Source: Astrocystis sublimbata
Lineage: Eukaryota; Ascomycota; Sordariomycetes; Xylariales; Xylariaceae
Length of the DNA stretch: 64,000 bases
NCBI GenBank assembly: GCA_022453515.1
Contig: JAJNNY010000011.1
Location: forward strand, 496,001-560,000
Reading direction: 5' to 3'
Shown: positions 1 through 12,822 of the stretch, one piece after another
Layout of the letters: each line of letters begins with the position of its first letter
Numbering within the stretch: the stretch's first letter is position 1
Translations under genes and position numbers: made by a program
The notes under the pieces: generated by a model
Seen by the model: the letters and a program-made list of their open reading frames with translations, nothing else
Told to the model about the DNA's origin: nothing
Databases searched by the model: none

Positions 1-280
1 GCAGCTGACCCACAGGTAAGGATATCTTTCAAGGCCTGCTCAGGAGGCGAGTACGGCACCACGGAGCCGGTAGGTTCACCATGTGGCCTATCTCATAACT
101 CGTACCTAGTCAGCGTTCGTCCGAAACATCTTTCGATTAACATAACGCCGGGTCTTGCGTTTTCCGCATTTACTACTCCATCATCACATGTTGTTTCTGT
201 TATAATTCATGCTCGCTGTGGAGGCTGAGAACTAGCTTTCTAATTTTGGTTATTGGGCGGTTCATATTCCTTCTTTCACC
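1..280. other. 5' flank, no gene seen
   Basis: Noncoding-looking sequence upstream of the membrane-protein gene starting at 281. I see no convincing coding frame, RNA gene or repeat. Confidence 0.4.
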
Positions 281-1746
281 ATGTGGACGCCGGATGAGGG
301 TACCCCGAAGACGATGACTATCATCATCATCGTCTTCCTGGTGCTCAACTCCGTTAGCGTAGCATTGCGATGCTTTGTACGAGCTCACATGAATAATGCA
401 TTCAGCTATGATGACTGGGCTATGATAGCTAGTTTGGTAAGTTCCTCATTCATCTGGCAAGAAATATTTTGGATACTGGTGGCTGCTGTCCGAGATACTA
501 ACTCCAAAAAGATAGGGTTTTATGGGATGTCTGCAACGATTTTATCGGCTCTGATTCATGGATACGCCGCCACGGGATTACCACAACCTACCTATGACCC
601 ATTAAGGGCTGCTCAGGTCAGTCACTTCACTGCGCCGAAACTAAGAACAGGCAGCTGACCGTGTACCGGGAGTCACATAGTCGATTTTTGCTTTTCAATT
701 GGTCTATATCGTTTCCGCCTATCTGTGTAAGGTCAGTGTGGCCTTGGTTTTGCTTCGAATATCGGCGGCGGACAAAAAGAGCCTCATTCGAAAGCTCCTC
801 TTCGGATGCATGGCCATCGTCACCGCCTTTGCGATTGCAACCTTCATTGTTATCGTGGGACAATGTCGTCCTGTCAGTCTTAACTGGGGAGTGGGCGAGG
901 GCGAATGCATCCCGACTTTTATTTTTACCAACATTGCCTATGCTTTCTCGGCTTCTGATATCGCAAGCAACTGGTTTTTCGCAGTAGGTCTTCACCACTC
1001 CATAAAGGGAGAGGAGTCGTTTCGTCTTCTCGTAGCTTCAATACGGCCCAAGGCTGACACTTCAAATCAACAGACCCTGCCGATCTTTTTGCTGTGGAAC
1101 GTTCAGCTTAGCTTTCGCGTTAAACTTTCGGTAGTCCTGCTTCTGGGATTCTCCTTCACGTAAGCACACACCAGTCTCTCGAAAAGCCAAACCATGTCAC
1201 TAAATATAATTTCGATCGAACAGAAGCAGTATTGCCACCGTTGTGCGTCTGAAGTACGTCGTTGATTTCACCACTATAAGTGCAACTCCGACGGATCCGA
1301 AGCTTGCGTTCATCTTACTGGATGCCACTATTTGGTGAGTTAACAACAACTATCCTTTTGGACCATTATATCTCGCAACCCACACGCTACAGCTTCTAAT
1401 ACCGCCATCTAGGTCCGTCCTCGAAATCGGCTTAGCGATCTTCGCCGCAAGTCTCAGTGCCCTGCGGCCCCTCCTCAAATTCATCACGGGACGCGGCGAC
1501 TCAAGTGCCGGCAAGAGCAACAGCGCATGGTCGAAGGCCCTATCCCGCTCCAAGAAGAACACTGCCATTCAACTTGACGAAATGCCCGACAACCGTTTCC
1601 CTAACGATGGCAACGATACCCAGTTCCCAGATAACGGAAGCTCGGATTTCATCTTGCATACTGGGGACGACCAGTTCCGAGCCGCTCGCGACGATAATGT
1701 CATCTACAAGACCACGAAGGTGGAAATCAGGCACCAAGCACGATGA
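281..1746 (+). CDS. PTH11/Fung_rhodopsin-type integral membrane protein
   Basis: Predicted multi-pass plasma-membrane protein of the fungal rhodopsin-domain (PTH11-like) family, whose better-known members sense surface or host cues; ligand and role here are unknown. Six exons fit: 281-436, 512-616, 681-983, 1074-1159, 1224-1334 and 1413-1746, giving 364 aa with all phases consistent. The first helix lies in residues 12-32 and is followed by the family-typical loop ending YDDWAMI. Later hydrophobic segments include VYIVSAYLCKVSVALVLLRI and LFGCMAIVTAFAIATFIVIV, then a loop with Cys typical of the family, ending at a membrane segment near SVLEIGLAIFAASL. The C-terminal about 80 residues are polar, rich in Ser, Asn and Asp, as expected for a cytosolic tail. 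Exon 2 has a weak acceptor (AAAAG), so its left edge is the least certain. The domain is slightly short around helices 2-3. Confidence 0.75.
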
Positions 1747-2256
1747 GAAAAAACAAGGGGAAAGGAATCAAGCTTGAACGGAACGACCCAGTTTATGTAT
1801 ATGAACCACTGTGTATATGCCTCAAAAATATGTCTACTTCGCCACGCACAGGTGCCACACGACTAATTACTGTACAAAAGTTTTCTATGTAATGATTATT
1901 GGAGAACCTTGAATTGTTCTGCCGCTTGCCTATCTAAGTTGCTGGCGGTAGGCAATCTCGAGCACCTGGGCAACCCACTTTCCTTTGGCAAACACGAAAT
2001 AGGGAGGGTTTTATTGAAGATAAGCGCAGCTACGAATAATGATAATTGGCTAATTACTTACCTTTCGGCCCAACCGACCTTAGATGCCCGATCTTCAAAG
2101 ACTTTCGGACTATTACAAAATGACAACGACGGGGGGAGACTTGTTTTTATTCACAACTAGTCCTAAATATGTATTCATCTGGTATCAGCATTTCTCACAG
2201 AGTCACCACACCCACCAACCCATATCCACACTTGATTGCTGATAGGAACGTTGAAT
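1747..2256. other. Intergenic, no gene seen
   Basis: Downstream of the rhodopsin-type gene. Short ORFs exist (for example 1909-2160) but have no recognisable motif or supporting splice structure. Confidence 0.4.
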
Positions 2257-2510
2257 ATGGCATCCCAACTATTCGCCGTGGTCGCGGGAGCCGGGACAGG
2301 GACCGGTCATGCCGGAGCTCTTCGATTCGCCAAAGCGTACCCAGTCATGCTGTTGCGTATAGTCCGGTATGCCGGACACGGCAGGTACCGGTATCAATTT
2401 CATCCGCGACAAGCCCAGCAATAAGTTCGCCGCAACACTCACAAAAGCGGAACGTCGCGGACTCGAGCGACTTGGCCGTCTACCTCACGATATACGAACC
2501 ATGAGCTAAA
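2257..2510 (+). pseudogene. Decayed N-terminus of a short-chain dehydrogenase
   Basis: The reading frame from the ATG at 2257 begins MASQLFAVVAGAGTGTG, followed by a helix with LRFAKAYPV. That is the layout of a Rossmann beta-alpha with the TGxxxG-type glycine motif found at the start of fungal SDR enzymes. After about 32 residues the similarity fades. A second frame from about 2371 carries DTAGTGINF and then NKFAATL, which could be the next SDR stretch after a frameshift, ending at a TAA at 2508-2510. No catalytic Tyr-x-x-x-Lys is present. The end overlaps the last exon of the opposite-strand transporter. I read this as a truncated, frameshifted relic; a chance ORF remains possible. Confidence 0.35.
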
Positions 2511-4208
2511 GCGCCGCTGGCTTCCGCACCAGTGGCATTGCGAGAGTCCAACTCAATCCCCTCTCCAGGCGCCTGGCGTTTCCGCAAGCGGAGCGATTGG
2601 CGGATATCCGTCACGAAAGCACCTACGCCAAGCGAGGGCCTGTGGAAGGCCTCCTGGATATCCTCGAGCGAGCGCCCGCGCGTCTCAGGCATGGAGAAGA
2701 AAAGCACCGCGACCGTGCCCAGCGCAAGACTGCCGAAGAGAAAGTAGGCGGCGAAGGCCGAGGCGTCGAGCAGGATGGGGGAGAGGATAGCCACGAGCCA
2801 GTTAGTGAACTATTGTCAGTCAGTCAGTCAGTCATCAGTAAATCACCCACGGAGCGACCTGGATGAATCAAAGAAACCAAGTAATTGCTTACAAAACCCA
2901 GGCCCTGTGCAACACACGTGGCCGCAGCTCTGGTGTGGTCCGGCTGGATCTCACTGGCGTATATCTTGCCCACGATTCCCCATGTCGCGCAATACGTGAG
3001 GCCGAAAGCAAATACGGAGACGATGACAACCCATCTGGCGATTCCGGAGGGGTGCACCGCGCCGGACGCATACAGCGCCCCTATCAGGAACATGAGGCTG
3101 GAGAGAAGCACGCCGCCTGTGATGGCCGAGGTGCGTCTGCCCCATTTGTCCGCGAGAAGGAAGCCCGGCACGGAGATGGCTAGCATCAGAAGACCCGAGA
3201 CTCCGGAAGCCAGGAAAGTGGCATTATCGGACGACAGACCTGCTTGCTTGAAGAGGATCGGCGCATACTAGATAGAGAGGTTAGTTGAAGCTATTGTACG
3301 AAGAAAGACAGGAGCGAACGCACAAATAAGATGGCGTCTATGCCAGACAACTGCACCATGCCGAGGATGAACAGCGCCAGTATCGTCCTTTGCCTGTACG
3401 CTTTCCGGAATAACAACAGGAAGCTTCTCCACGGCGACAGACTCGTAGCTTGATTCGTCGCAGAGGTCATGATCCTTTCAGCCTCGATGGGATTGAGCTC
3501 CAGGCGCCGAAGCGCTTGTCTGGCCTCATCGGCCCTGCCTTTTGTCTGCAGCCAGCGCGGGGACTCTGGGAGAACGAGACAGCTCCAGGCGAGAAGCGCC
3601 GAGATAGCAACCTGGACCAGGAACGGAAGTCGCCAAGAGAAGCTCGAGGTGATGTGAATGGAGCCGTAGCACGTGAAATACCCCAGCGCGGTCCCCGTGA
3701 CGGCCAGAAACTGCGGGAGACCCGCTAACGTACCCCTGTGCCTGACGGGTGCGATCTCGGTGATGTACGTCGACATGATGCTCAAGAAGATGCCCTGACC
3801 AAGCCCGCCGACGCCTCTCCCGACAATAAGCTGGGCCTTGGAGAATGAGGTGCTCTGTATCAGAGCACCGGTGCCAAACAGAATGGCTCCGGGAATGATG
3901 ATCTGATAATTATCCTTTAGCCACTCAAAATTTAGAAGATTTTAGGTTATTGAAGGAAACAGTACTTTTAGACGACCATACTTGTCGGCGAGATGTCCTG
4001 CGAAGACGGAAGGGATGGTGCCCGTTAGCAAGATGGCAGAAACAGTCAATCCAAGGAGCGATGCCGAGTACGATCCCAGGGTCTCTGCAAATTGGGGCAT
4101 AGCAGTAATGGCACCAATTGAGCCCGTGTCAAAGCCATTGAGAAAGCCTCCGAGGGAGATGGCTATCGCGGCAAGCACATATTTGGGCGGCTGCAACCTA
4201 GAAGCCAT
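2480..4208 (-). CDS. MFS sugar transporter
   Basis: Proton-coupled sugar/polyol transporter of the major facilitator superfamily (sugar porter family), plasma membrane. Four exons on the minus strand: 4208-3966, 3914-3324, 3267-2893 and 2809-2480, coding 512 aa with every junction in phase. Signature features are the first helix with GGFLNGFDTGSIGAI, the loop 2-3 motif GHLADKYGR, PESPRWL before the central loop, ADKWGRR in the second half, and PETRGRSLEDI at the C-terminal end of the last helix. Intron 3 contains a short CAGT tandem repeat. Substrate cannot be read from sequence. The Asp in GFDTG is where many sugar porters have Asp or Tyr. The following gene on the same strand is lysyl-tRNA synthetase, with about 500 bp between them. 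Confidence 0.9.
2812..2838. repeat. CAGT tetranucleotide repeat in intron
   Basis: About five imperfect copies of CAGT lie in the third intron of the transporter, close to the 3' splice site of its last exon. Read on the minus strand this is a run of ACTG/CTGA units that could supply several branch points. Confidence 0.6.
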
Positions 4209-4705
4209 ATTGGATCTTCATACAAGTGGTGATGAAATTCTTGTAGAATATGAACTCTGAACAGACTCTGGGGAAAATAGAGTAGGTAATAAATAGTCTC
4301 GAAGACCCCTCCCCCTCCATCTGTCCATGGCATTACACTATCATCGATCAAAGCGGTCTATCTCGTGGGCTCGTGTCCCAAGTAGGCAGGCTTTGTCAGA
4401 CACAACCCTTGCTTGCTTACGTGTACATCGGTACTCAACCCTCGGAAGACGTCATTGTACCACCTCGAACAATGTATAACGAACAAAATCTTGATCCTTA
4501 TAACCGTGATGGGTTATATCCATTTACCCACACACCGAAGCAGAAAGCAAACATTAGGACGATATGCATATTGGGTAAGCGAAATGGTTTTATTTATTTT
4601 TTTTTGGCTCTGCAAGTATTATGACACAACTGAAGGGCCCACAGGGAATTTCGAAGTTATCCCTTTTTGAATAGATTTTTTATCTAATTCTTTTAAAAGA
4701 CGCGC
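4209..4705. other. Transporter promoter / KRS 3' region
   Basis: Holds the 5' flank of the transporter ending at 4208 and the 3' flank of lysyl-tRNA synthetase. AT-rich, including a T-run near 4597-4606. No gene seen. Confidence 0.4.
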
Positions 4706-7033
<2,328 letters not shown>

Positions 7034-7836
7034 GATAGCAGTTGTAATCAATGGGGTGTGGTGGTGCTGGCGTGGTGTTGGTGGATGTGCAAGCCCAATA
7101 TCTCGAGTCGCGATCACCAAATTGGAGTATAAAAAAACCGCGGGGCCTAGAACCGGAGTAGGGGATTTATCACACTTTGACTCACTGTCTCACTTCCCTG
7201 TGTGTCAGTCCCTGATGGCGGGGTGGAGGGGTGGAGGGGTCGCGGGGCAGCACCGGACAAATCCGTTCAAGCGCAGTGTTTATCGATAGCCGTTAACTTG
7301 TCACAAAACGGTCTGTAGCACTTTGCCGTTTAGGCAGACCGTAACACACGGTGCTGAGTCTAATTGAGAAAACTGTATAACCCCTGGTAACGGGACCATA
7401 CCTTCAGGTATCTTGGCGGTTATAGGTTGCCAGATTGACACGAACTAACCCTCGACTTATGAACAAACAATGATCGTGATATCCCTTTTTGAATTCCTTC
7501 GATCTCGCTCAGAGGCTGAAGACGAGACAACACCATCAAATTGGTAGTCAAATCAATTATGAGTCAACGCTAATCATCTAATGCATCAGTGAGGCACAGC
7601 ACAGACTTTGTTGACTGGTGCCAATATCATGCAACCAATGACCTCGGGTATTGCAAACTATCACGACTTGCCTAATTGTACAGCCACAACCGCTCCCTTA
7701 TGTTTTCTACGTGAGGAGTAAATTCTCACGGCTAGAGCTACTGACTAGACAGAAAAGTCTGCTTCTCACGCAACGATTTTTCGTCTCCCATGTTGCGGAT
7801 CTTGAACTGAGAAAAACTGGACGAATTTAGCAAGCC
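7034..7836. other. Divergent promoter region
   Basis: About 800 bp between two genes transcribed away from each other. It contains a Gcn4/Cpc1-type TGACTCA site near the synthetase and a CCAAT box near 7634. No coding frame is convincing. Confidence 0.5.
7178..7184. promoter_or_regulatory. TGACTCA, Gcn4/Cpc1-type site
   Basis: A perfect TGACTCA heptamer sits about 145 bp upstream of the lysyl-tRNA synthetase start. In fungi this is the binding site of the cross-pathway control bZIP factor (Gcn4/Cpc1/CpcA), whose known targets include aminoacyl-tRNA synthetase genes. Position and target fit, but a 7-mer can occur by chance and binding is inferred. Confidence 0.5.
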
Positions 7837-8724
7837 ATGTCTCCAAGACGGACAAGATCACAAACGAAAGCAACCAACACTCATACAAACTCGCCTAATA
7901 TAGAAGCACTCACCCTAGACAAGCTCAATGTCAGTGCCCCCGTGAATGCCGGAGCATCTCAGCTACCCACGACACTCACCCGCGCCATTACCGGTCTCGA
8001 GAGCAACGACCACAAGACCCTGCTACGGAAACAAACATGGCTACAGAGCCACTCGCTAGATGTTCCCAAATACTTCACCAAGCACAAAGGGGCCCTAGAT
8101 GCCACTCTCGTGTTCGCCCAGGAGGAAGCCGGCACGGCGGTCTGCATTGCGCCAACCGGCCTGCTCCTGACCTGCTCGCATTGCGTCGCCGAGACTGTCG
8201 ACGAACTCGACAAGTCGAAGAAGCACTGGCTCATTTTCAGGTCCGGGGTTGCTGTGAAGGCAAGCTGCGTAGCGTGGGATGGCACTCGCGACCTTGCGCT
8301 GCTCCAGGTCGATGCCGCTCAGCCAGGCGACCAAGACGGTAGTTTCCCATTCGTTCCCCTAGGCACCAAGTCGCTGGCCTTGAATGCGCATCTGGTGTGC
8401 GTCGGCCACCCCGGCAGTGAGTTCCTCGAACCGTCTCAGCTCGGTATGAAGACGAACTACGACGTTCTACATGTCAGCGCCGGACGTTTCTACGGTTGTG
8501 CCGAGGGCCAAGATCCCCAGGACAACTCGGAGATTGGCGCTTTGATGCACGATTGCTGGACGTATTGGGGCCACAGTGGCGCGCCGTTGCTCGAAACCAA
8601 GACGGGCAAGCTTGTTGGGCTGCATTCGTCTTGGGACGATGAGGCAGCAATGCGTCGAGGCATCATGCTAGAGGCCATCCTCCAGTTTCTTGATGAACAT
8701 AAGGTGCCCTTCATCATTGACTGA
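7837..8724 (+). CDS. Trypsin-like serine protease
   Basis: Single-exon gene, 295 aa, with a chymotrypsin/HtrA-like fold. The catalytic triad is visible: His115 in LLTCSHCVAE, Asp152 in DGTRDLALLQVD and Ser247 in WGHSGAPLLE. GKLVGLHSS follows, as expected for the substrate-binding strand. Residues 1-45 are a basic, polar N-terminal tail (PRRTRSQTK) without a signal peptide or membrane segment, so a cytosolic or nuclear location is more likely than secretion. There is no PDZ domain, unlike Nma111/HtrA proteins. Similar stand-alone trypsin-like peptidases are common in Pezizomycotina and largely uncharacterised. It is divergent from KRS1 and its 3' end nearly abuts guanine deaminase, with 93 bp between stops. 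Confidence 0.88.
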   Translation: MSPRRTRSQTKATNTHTNSPNIEALTLDKLNVSAPVNAGASQLPTTLTRAITGLESNDHKTLLRKQTWLQSHSLDVPKYFTKHKGALDATLVFAQEEAGTAVCIAPTGLLLTCSHCVAETVDELDKSKKHWLIFRSGVAVKASCVAWDGTRDLALLQVDAAQPGDQDGSFPFVPLGTKSLALNAHLVCVGHPGSEFLEPSQLGMKTNYDVLHVSAGRFYGCAEGQDPQDNSEIGALMHDCWTYWGHSGAPLLETKTGKLVGLHSSWDDEAAMRRGIMLEAILQFLDEHKVPFIID

Positions 8725-8817
8725 ACGAAGAGGTAGTTGGTCTAGCATCTGTGTCCGTTGAAGCTATCTCGGGACTGCTGCTGTGGAGAATCTACTCAAT
8801 TCATGGTAGACATCTAG

Positions 8818-10170
8818 CTATGATTTCACTTGGCGACCACTCACAAACACTTTCTTGATGTTACGATCGTCTCCCGTCATAATGAACTTATCAAAGATCG
8901 TCCTTTCATCGTCGTGCTCTTCAATCATAGTCATAACACCTGGTTTCGAGCTTGTCCCGTCAATCAGCAACGCATCGAACTCCTTCCCGACCTCGAAATT
9001 GCCAATCTTCTCATCCAAACAACAGACCCGAGCCCCGCCCATGGTCGCAAGATAGAACACCTCGTCAATCGACAAATGCTGGTGTTTGCCAGAGCTCTCA
9101 ACTTCTTGGGCATTGGAAGCCACGAGCGCCTGCCGCATAGCGTCCAGAATGCTACTCGAAGACCCCCCGCCGCTATCCGTCCCTAGGCCTACTTTCATGC
9201 CCCGGTCGAGGAACCTACGAATAGGCGCAGCCATGAAGCCACCTCCGACGGTCATGTTGGAGATCGGACAGTGAGCGATGCCACACTCGAGTTCTGAGAG
9301 GCAGTTGAACTCGTAATCGGTCATGTAACAGCAATGAGCCAAGATGGAACGTTTGGTAAGCAGGCCGAAATGGCCGTACAAGTCCACCTCGTTGTCGAAG
9401 GCTGGAAACAAGGTCTTTGTAAATGTCATCTCCTGCTCGGCTTCGTTGAAGTGCGTCTGGATGGGCAGGTCTGGATTGGCCTTGGCTATGTCCCCCAGGC
9501 CAGCAAGCAAGGCGTCGTCGCAGGTGATAGCGAAACGAGGCGTAATAACGTGTTTGACAAGCCTACCCTCTGGATCGATCTTTCTCATGTGTGCAATACA
9601 ATCCTCGGTATCGCGCAGCGACGACTCCACCGAGGTATCTCGGTAATATTCGGGTGCGTTGCGATTCATGTTGCATTTCCCCACGAATGCTCGCTGCCCC
9701 TTTTCCAGACAGAGGTCGGCTAAGATCTTGGTGGCTTCGGCGTGCATCGACCCGTAGTAAGACGCCGTTGTTATGCCCTGCTGGAGAAACCCGTCGACGC
9801 AGCTAGAGTAGACACGCTGTGCGTAGACAGGATCACGGAAGCGAGCCTCGTTCGGAAATGTGACCTTGTCCAGCCAGTCGAGGATGTGCATGCTCTGGCC
9901 GAGACCACGCTGCGCCCATTGCGGCGCATGGTTGTGCGTGTCTACGAAACCGGGAATGAGGAATTGCCCGCGCTCAAGATAGTGAGTATCACATTGAGGC
10001 AATGCGAGTGCAGCGAGCTGGTCCGGAACCGCGTCCCGTGATATCGATTTGTGCAATGCGGTAATTGTACCTTCTGGGTTGATGATCATTAACCCATCCT
10101 TTATGATTTCCACGTTCTCAAGGCCGAGACAATGAACAATAGTGCCGTGAAAGGCCAGATGTCGAGCCAT
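8818..10170 (-). CDS. Guanine deaminase
   Basis: Zinc amidohydrolase that hydrolyses guanine to xanthine and ammonia in purine salvage. It is a 450-aa single exon, the typical family length. Metal and active-site residues are visible: PGFVDTHNHAPQW (His79, His81), PRFAITCDD, THFNE (His240), the LAHCCYMTD region (His279) and GLGTDSGGG (Asp332). The segment PRFA-TC is characteristic of guanine deaminase rather than other amidohydrolases. The start ATG at 10170 is followed directly by the beta-strand of the small amidohydrolase domain (LAFHGTIVHC), so no targeting peptide. It lies between a protease (convergent) and a sugar transporter on the same strand. Nitrogen regulation would be expected, but I see no clear GATA cluster. 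Confidence 0.93.
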   Translation of the reverse strand: MARHLAFHGTIVHCLGLENVEIIKDGLMIINPEGTITALHKSISRDAVPDQLAALALPQCDTHYLERGQFLIPGFVDTHNHAPQWAQRGLGQSMHILDWLDKVTFPNEARFRDPVYAQRVYSSCVDGFLQQGITTASYYGSMHAEATKILADLCLEKGQRAFVGKCNMNRNAPEYYRDTSVESSLRDTEDCIAHMRKIDPEGRLVKHVITPRFAITCDDALLAGLGDIAKANPDLPIQTHFNEAEQEMTFTKTLFPAFDNEVDLYGHFGLLTKRSILAHCCYMTDYEFNCLSELECGIAHCPISNMTVGGGFMAAPIRRFLDRGMKVGLGTDSGGGSSSSILDAMRQALVASNAQEVESSGKHQHLSIDEVFYLATMGGARVCCLDEKIGNFEVGKEFDALLIDGTSSKPGVMTMIEEHDDERTIFDKFIMTGDDRNIKKVFVSGRQVKS

Positions 10171-10536
10171 CGCAGTATATCTTCAAATGATGAATGATGT
10201 AAGATAGTCCTACATTAATATGGTCATCCGATGATCGGTCCTGGATAGGTTGAAAACGCGCGACCAAGCCAGCTGTCATGAGATTTGGAGCAGCTGTCGA
10301 AGTAGGAAAAGACGCGCTGACATCGAACCAATACAATCTCAATTGGGTTCAAACATGATGTAAAGTACCTAGTTGAAGTCTGGGGTGGATTGAAAAAATT
10401 ACATCTCACTCAAACCCGCGACGCCACAAAATTCATACTAGTGCCATTGCGACTGAATTACAAATATCCAATCTGCACTTGTAGAAAACAAAATATACCC
10501 AACAACCACTCCACTCCTACGTGTCGTGTTCTCACA
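10171..10536. other. Guanine deaminase promoter / transporter 3' region
   Basis: About 370 bp of noncoding sequence between two minus-strand genes. No gene or repeat seen. Confidence 0.4.
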
Positions 10537-12795
10537 CTACAACTCCTTTCGATCTTCAACTTCCTCAACTGTCGCACCAGCCTTCGCCCCGTCCCCGTGA
10601 CCCTCACCCTCTATGCCCACAGCCTTCTTAACGGCGTGAACGGCTTCATCTGCAAGCGCCTTGTCCTCGAACACTATATCATTTGCCAAGCCTGGTTAGC
10701 CAAGTCCCCGCCATCTTATGCCATACCGGCTTGAAGGAGCAAGGAGATCAACTTACGGAAGGCCAGCTCTTCCAAAGTACGACCGAATGTCTCCGCGAAG
10801 AAGAAGTACACAAAAGTGATTTCTGTTTATCACGCTGGAGTCAACAATTGCCTTTCATCGTAAAGAAACTGCTCGTGAAACATGCGCAGTTTGCAAGTGG
10901 TCTCGGAAGCATAGACACCTGTGAGAGTAATCCACGCCTCCGAGCCTCACCAGAAGAAGGATCAAAAGGCTTCAGTGAACTACTAACCATAAGTCAAAAA
11001 GACAATGTACGAGATGAGGTAGCGCCAACTGGCGTTCTCGAGCCCGATGGGGTTCACAAAGGTTGCGAAGAAGCCGGCCAGGCGGCTCCAGAGCTGGAAG
11101 TAGGCGATGCCGCGCGAGCGCTCGGCGTACGGCCACACCTCGACCATGTAGGTGTAGGTCAGCGCGTTGTAGCCGAGGTTGTAGCAGGGCGAGTAGGCGA
11201 AGATGAAGAACAACGTCGCCACCCCGGCGCCGTTGTTCACGTTGCCCGCGTTCTTGCCGTCGATAGCAAACTTCATCGATATCGTCCAGCTGATGTACAC
11301 GAGAAGCAGGCTGCAGGTGCATATTAGGAACATGACGCGGCGCCGGAATCGCTGCACGAGGAGCGAGGCGATCACTCCGTTGACTAGGTTCCATGCAGCG
11401 CTCTGATGGTGATGTTTGCCCAGTCAGTTTGACACGAACTCACGCAAAGGTGAACTGGTTGAGAGATCGATGCTCACTGCTACGTTAATCTTCTGTTTGA
11501 ACACGGACGATGTCTGCCCGATGCCGTCGAGAATATCGCCGAGGTAGTATGAGATGACTAGAGCGAGGTATGACGGTTGTCAGCTTGTTTGTCGGGAATT
11601 GAAGTCAACAAAACGCAATATGACCGACCACACTGCGGAAGCGACCATGTCGATCAAATGGCAAGAAAGATTATACGCACGTCCGTTCCCAGACCATTGA
11701 GTGAACAGCCCCAAATTCGTGCTGATAAGCAAGCGGCGGCGATTACCGGAGCTGCGAACGAGATCAACAATCGACTTCTTGGAGTGCTCCAGCTCGATGC
11801 CGATGGTCGACTGCAGCTGGGCAAACTCAGCCTTGACGAACTCGGACTCGTGGTCTCCTTCGCCGTGGTACTTGGCGAGGATGGCGTACGCCTCTTCATG
11901 TCGCTCCCTCGTGATGAGCCACCGCGGAGACTCAGGAACGAAGAATATGAAGACGATTTGCACGAGTGATGGCACCATCTGCAGCCATGAGGGAATGCGC
12001 CATGCGTAGTTGCTCATGATGTTGTTGGTGCCGAACGAGATTCCCGCCGCCGTCAGCTGTCCGACAAAATACGAGACGTTGAACAGGGAAGTCATGGCCG
12101 CTCGTTCTTTGGGATAGGATAGCTCGCCGACGAGGGACGATGCTGAGACGATACATGTCGGTATGCCGAAGCCTAGGATTATACGTGCGACGATGTATTG
12201 ACCCACTGCGACACAGTTGGATGAGATTTTCTGTCGTTTGCTTTTGACAAACACGCTGTGGAAAGTCTGCTGGCATTCTGAAGATATCACTCACCATGAA
12301 CTGCCAGACCTTGGATGAGAGCGCCAATTACCATAACAACCGAACCGCCGAAAATCGACCAACGTCTGCCAAAGCGATCATTGATCTTGCCGATGAAGGG
12401 TAGAGACAGAATAGCACCCAAAGAATAGGATGCCGCGATGATGCCTTTGAGGGGGCCGTAGGGATTGTCGAAGTCTAATTAGTTGTTGTCAGCTCATCCA
12501 CACGTAATAACCAAATAAACCATAATTTTGCCAGCTCAGCATTCTCAGCAAACTGCGATTTTCAACAGGCAGACTGACACGAAACCCATGACGGGACAAT
12601 TTGGAGAGAGTTGATGAGCTGCGAGTCGAACCCCGAGGTCAATTCGATGCCCATGCAAGCAGGGAAGAGCAGGAAGTATAGTGTGCGCAGGTTTGGCTTG
12701 CGGTACCATGGCACCTTGTCCTCGTTGGCGATACGGGTCAAGATGGGGTCGGAAGCCCCAGTCTGGGCTTTCCCGGCCGTCTTGATGTTGACCAT
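10537..12795 (-). CDS. MFS sugar transporter (lactose permease/hexose type)
   Basis: Twelve-helix sugar porter at the plasma membrane. Seven exons: 12795-12579, 12474-12295, 12205-11681, 11557-11478, 11402-10988, 10822-10757 and 10691-10537, giving 545 aa with all phases consistent. Hallmarks are GFDSQLINSLQIVPSW in helix 1, KINDRFGRRWS in loop 2-3, a VARIILGFG helix, PESPRWLITRERHEEA, LFTQWSGNGLISYYLGDI in helix 7, and FAETFGRTLEEL after the last helix, which is the sugar-porter PETxGRT signature with A for P. The combination of a long cytosolic N-terminus and QWSGNG points to the fungal lactose-permease-like clade. The first donor lies 12 bases past the apparent end of helix 1 (GTCAGT), so a simple ORF call truncates the protein. 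A CT repeat lies in the 5' leader. Confidence 0.92.
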
Positions 12796-12822
12796 CTTTG
12801 CCTCTCTCTCTCTCTCTCTTTT
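12796..12822. repeat. CT dinucleotide repeat in 5' leader
   Basis: A (CT)n run of about nine units sits directly upstream of the transporter start codon. On the transcribed strand this is a GA-rich leader. Confidence 0.7.
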
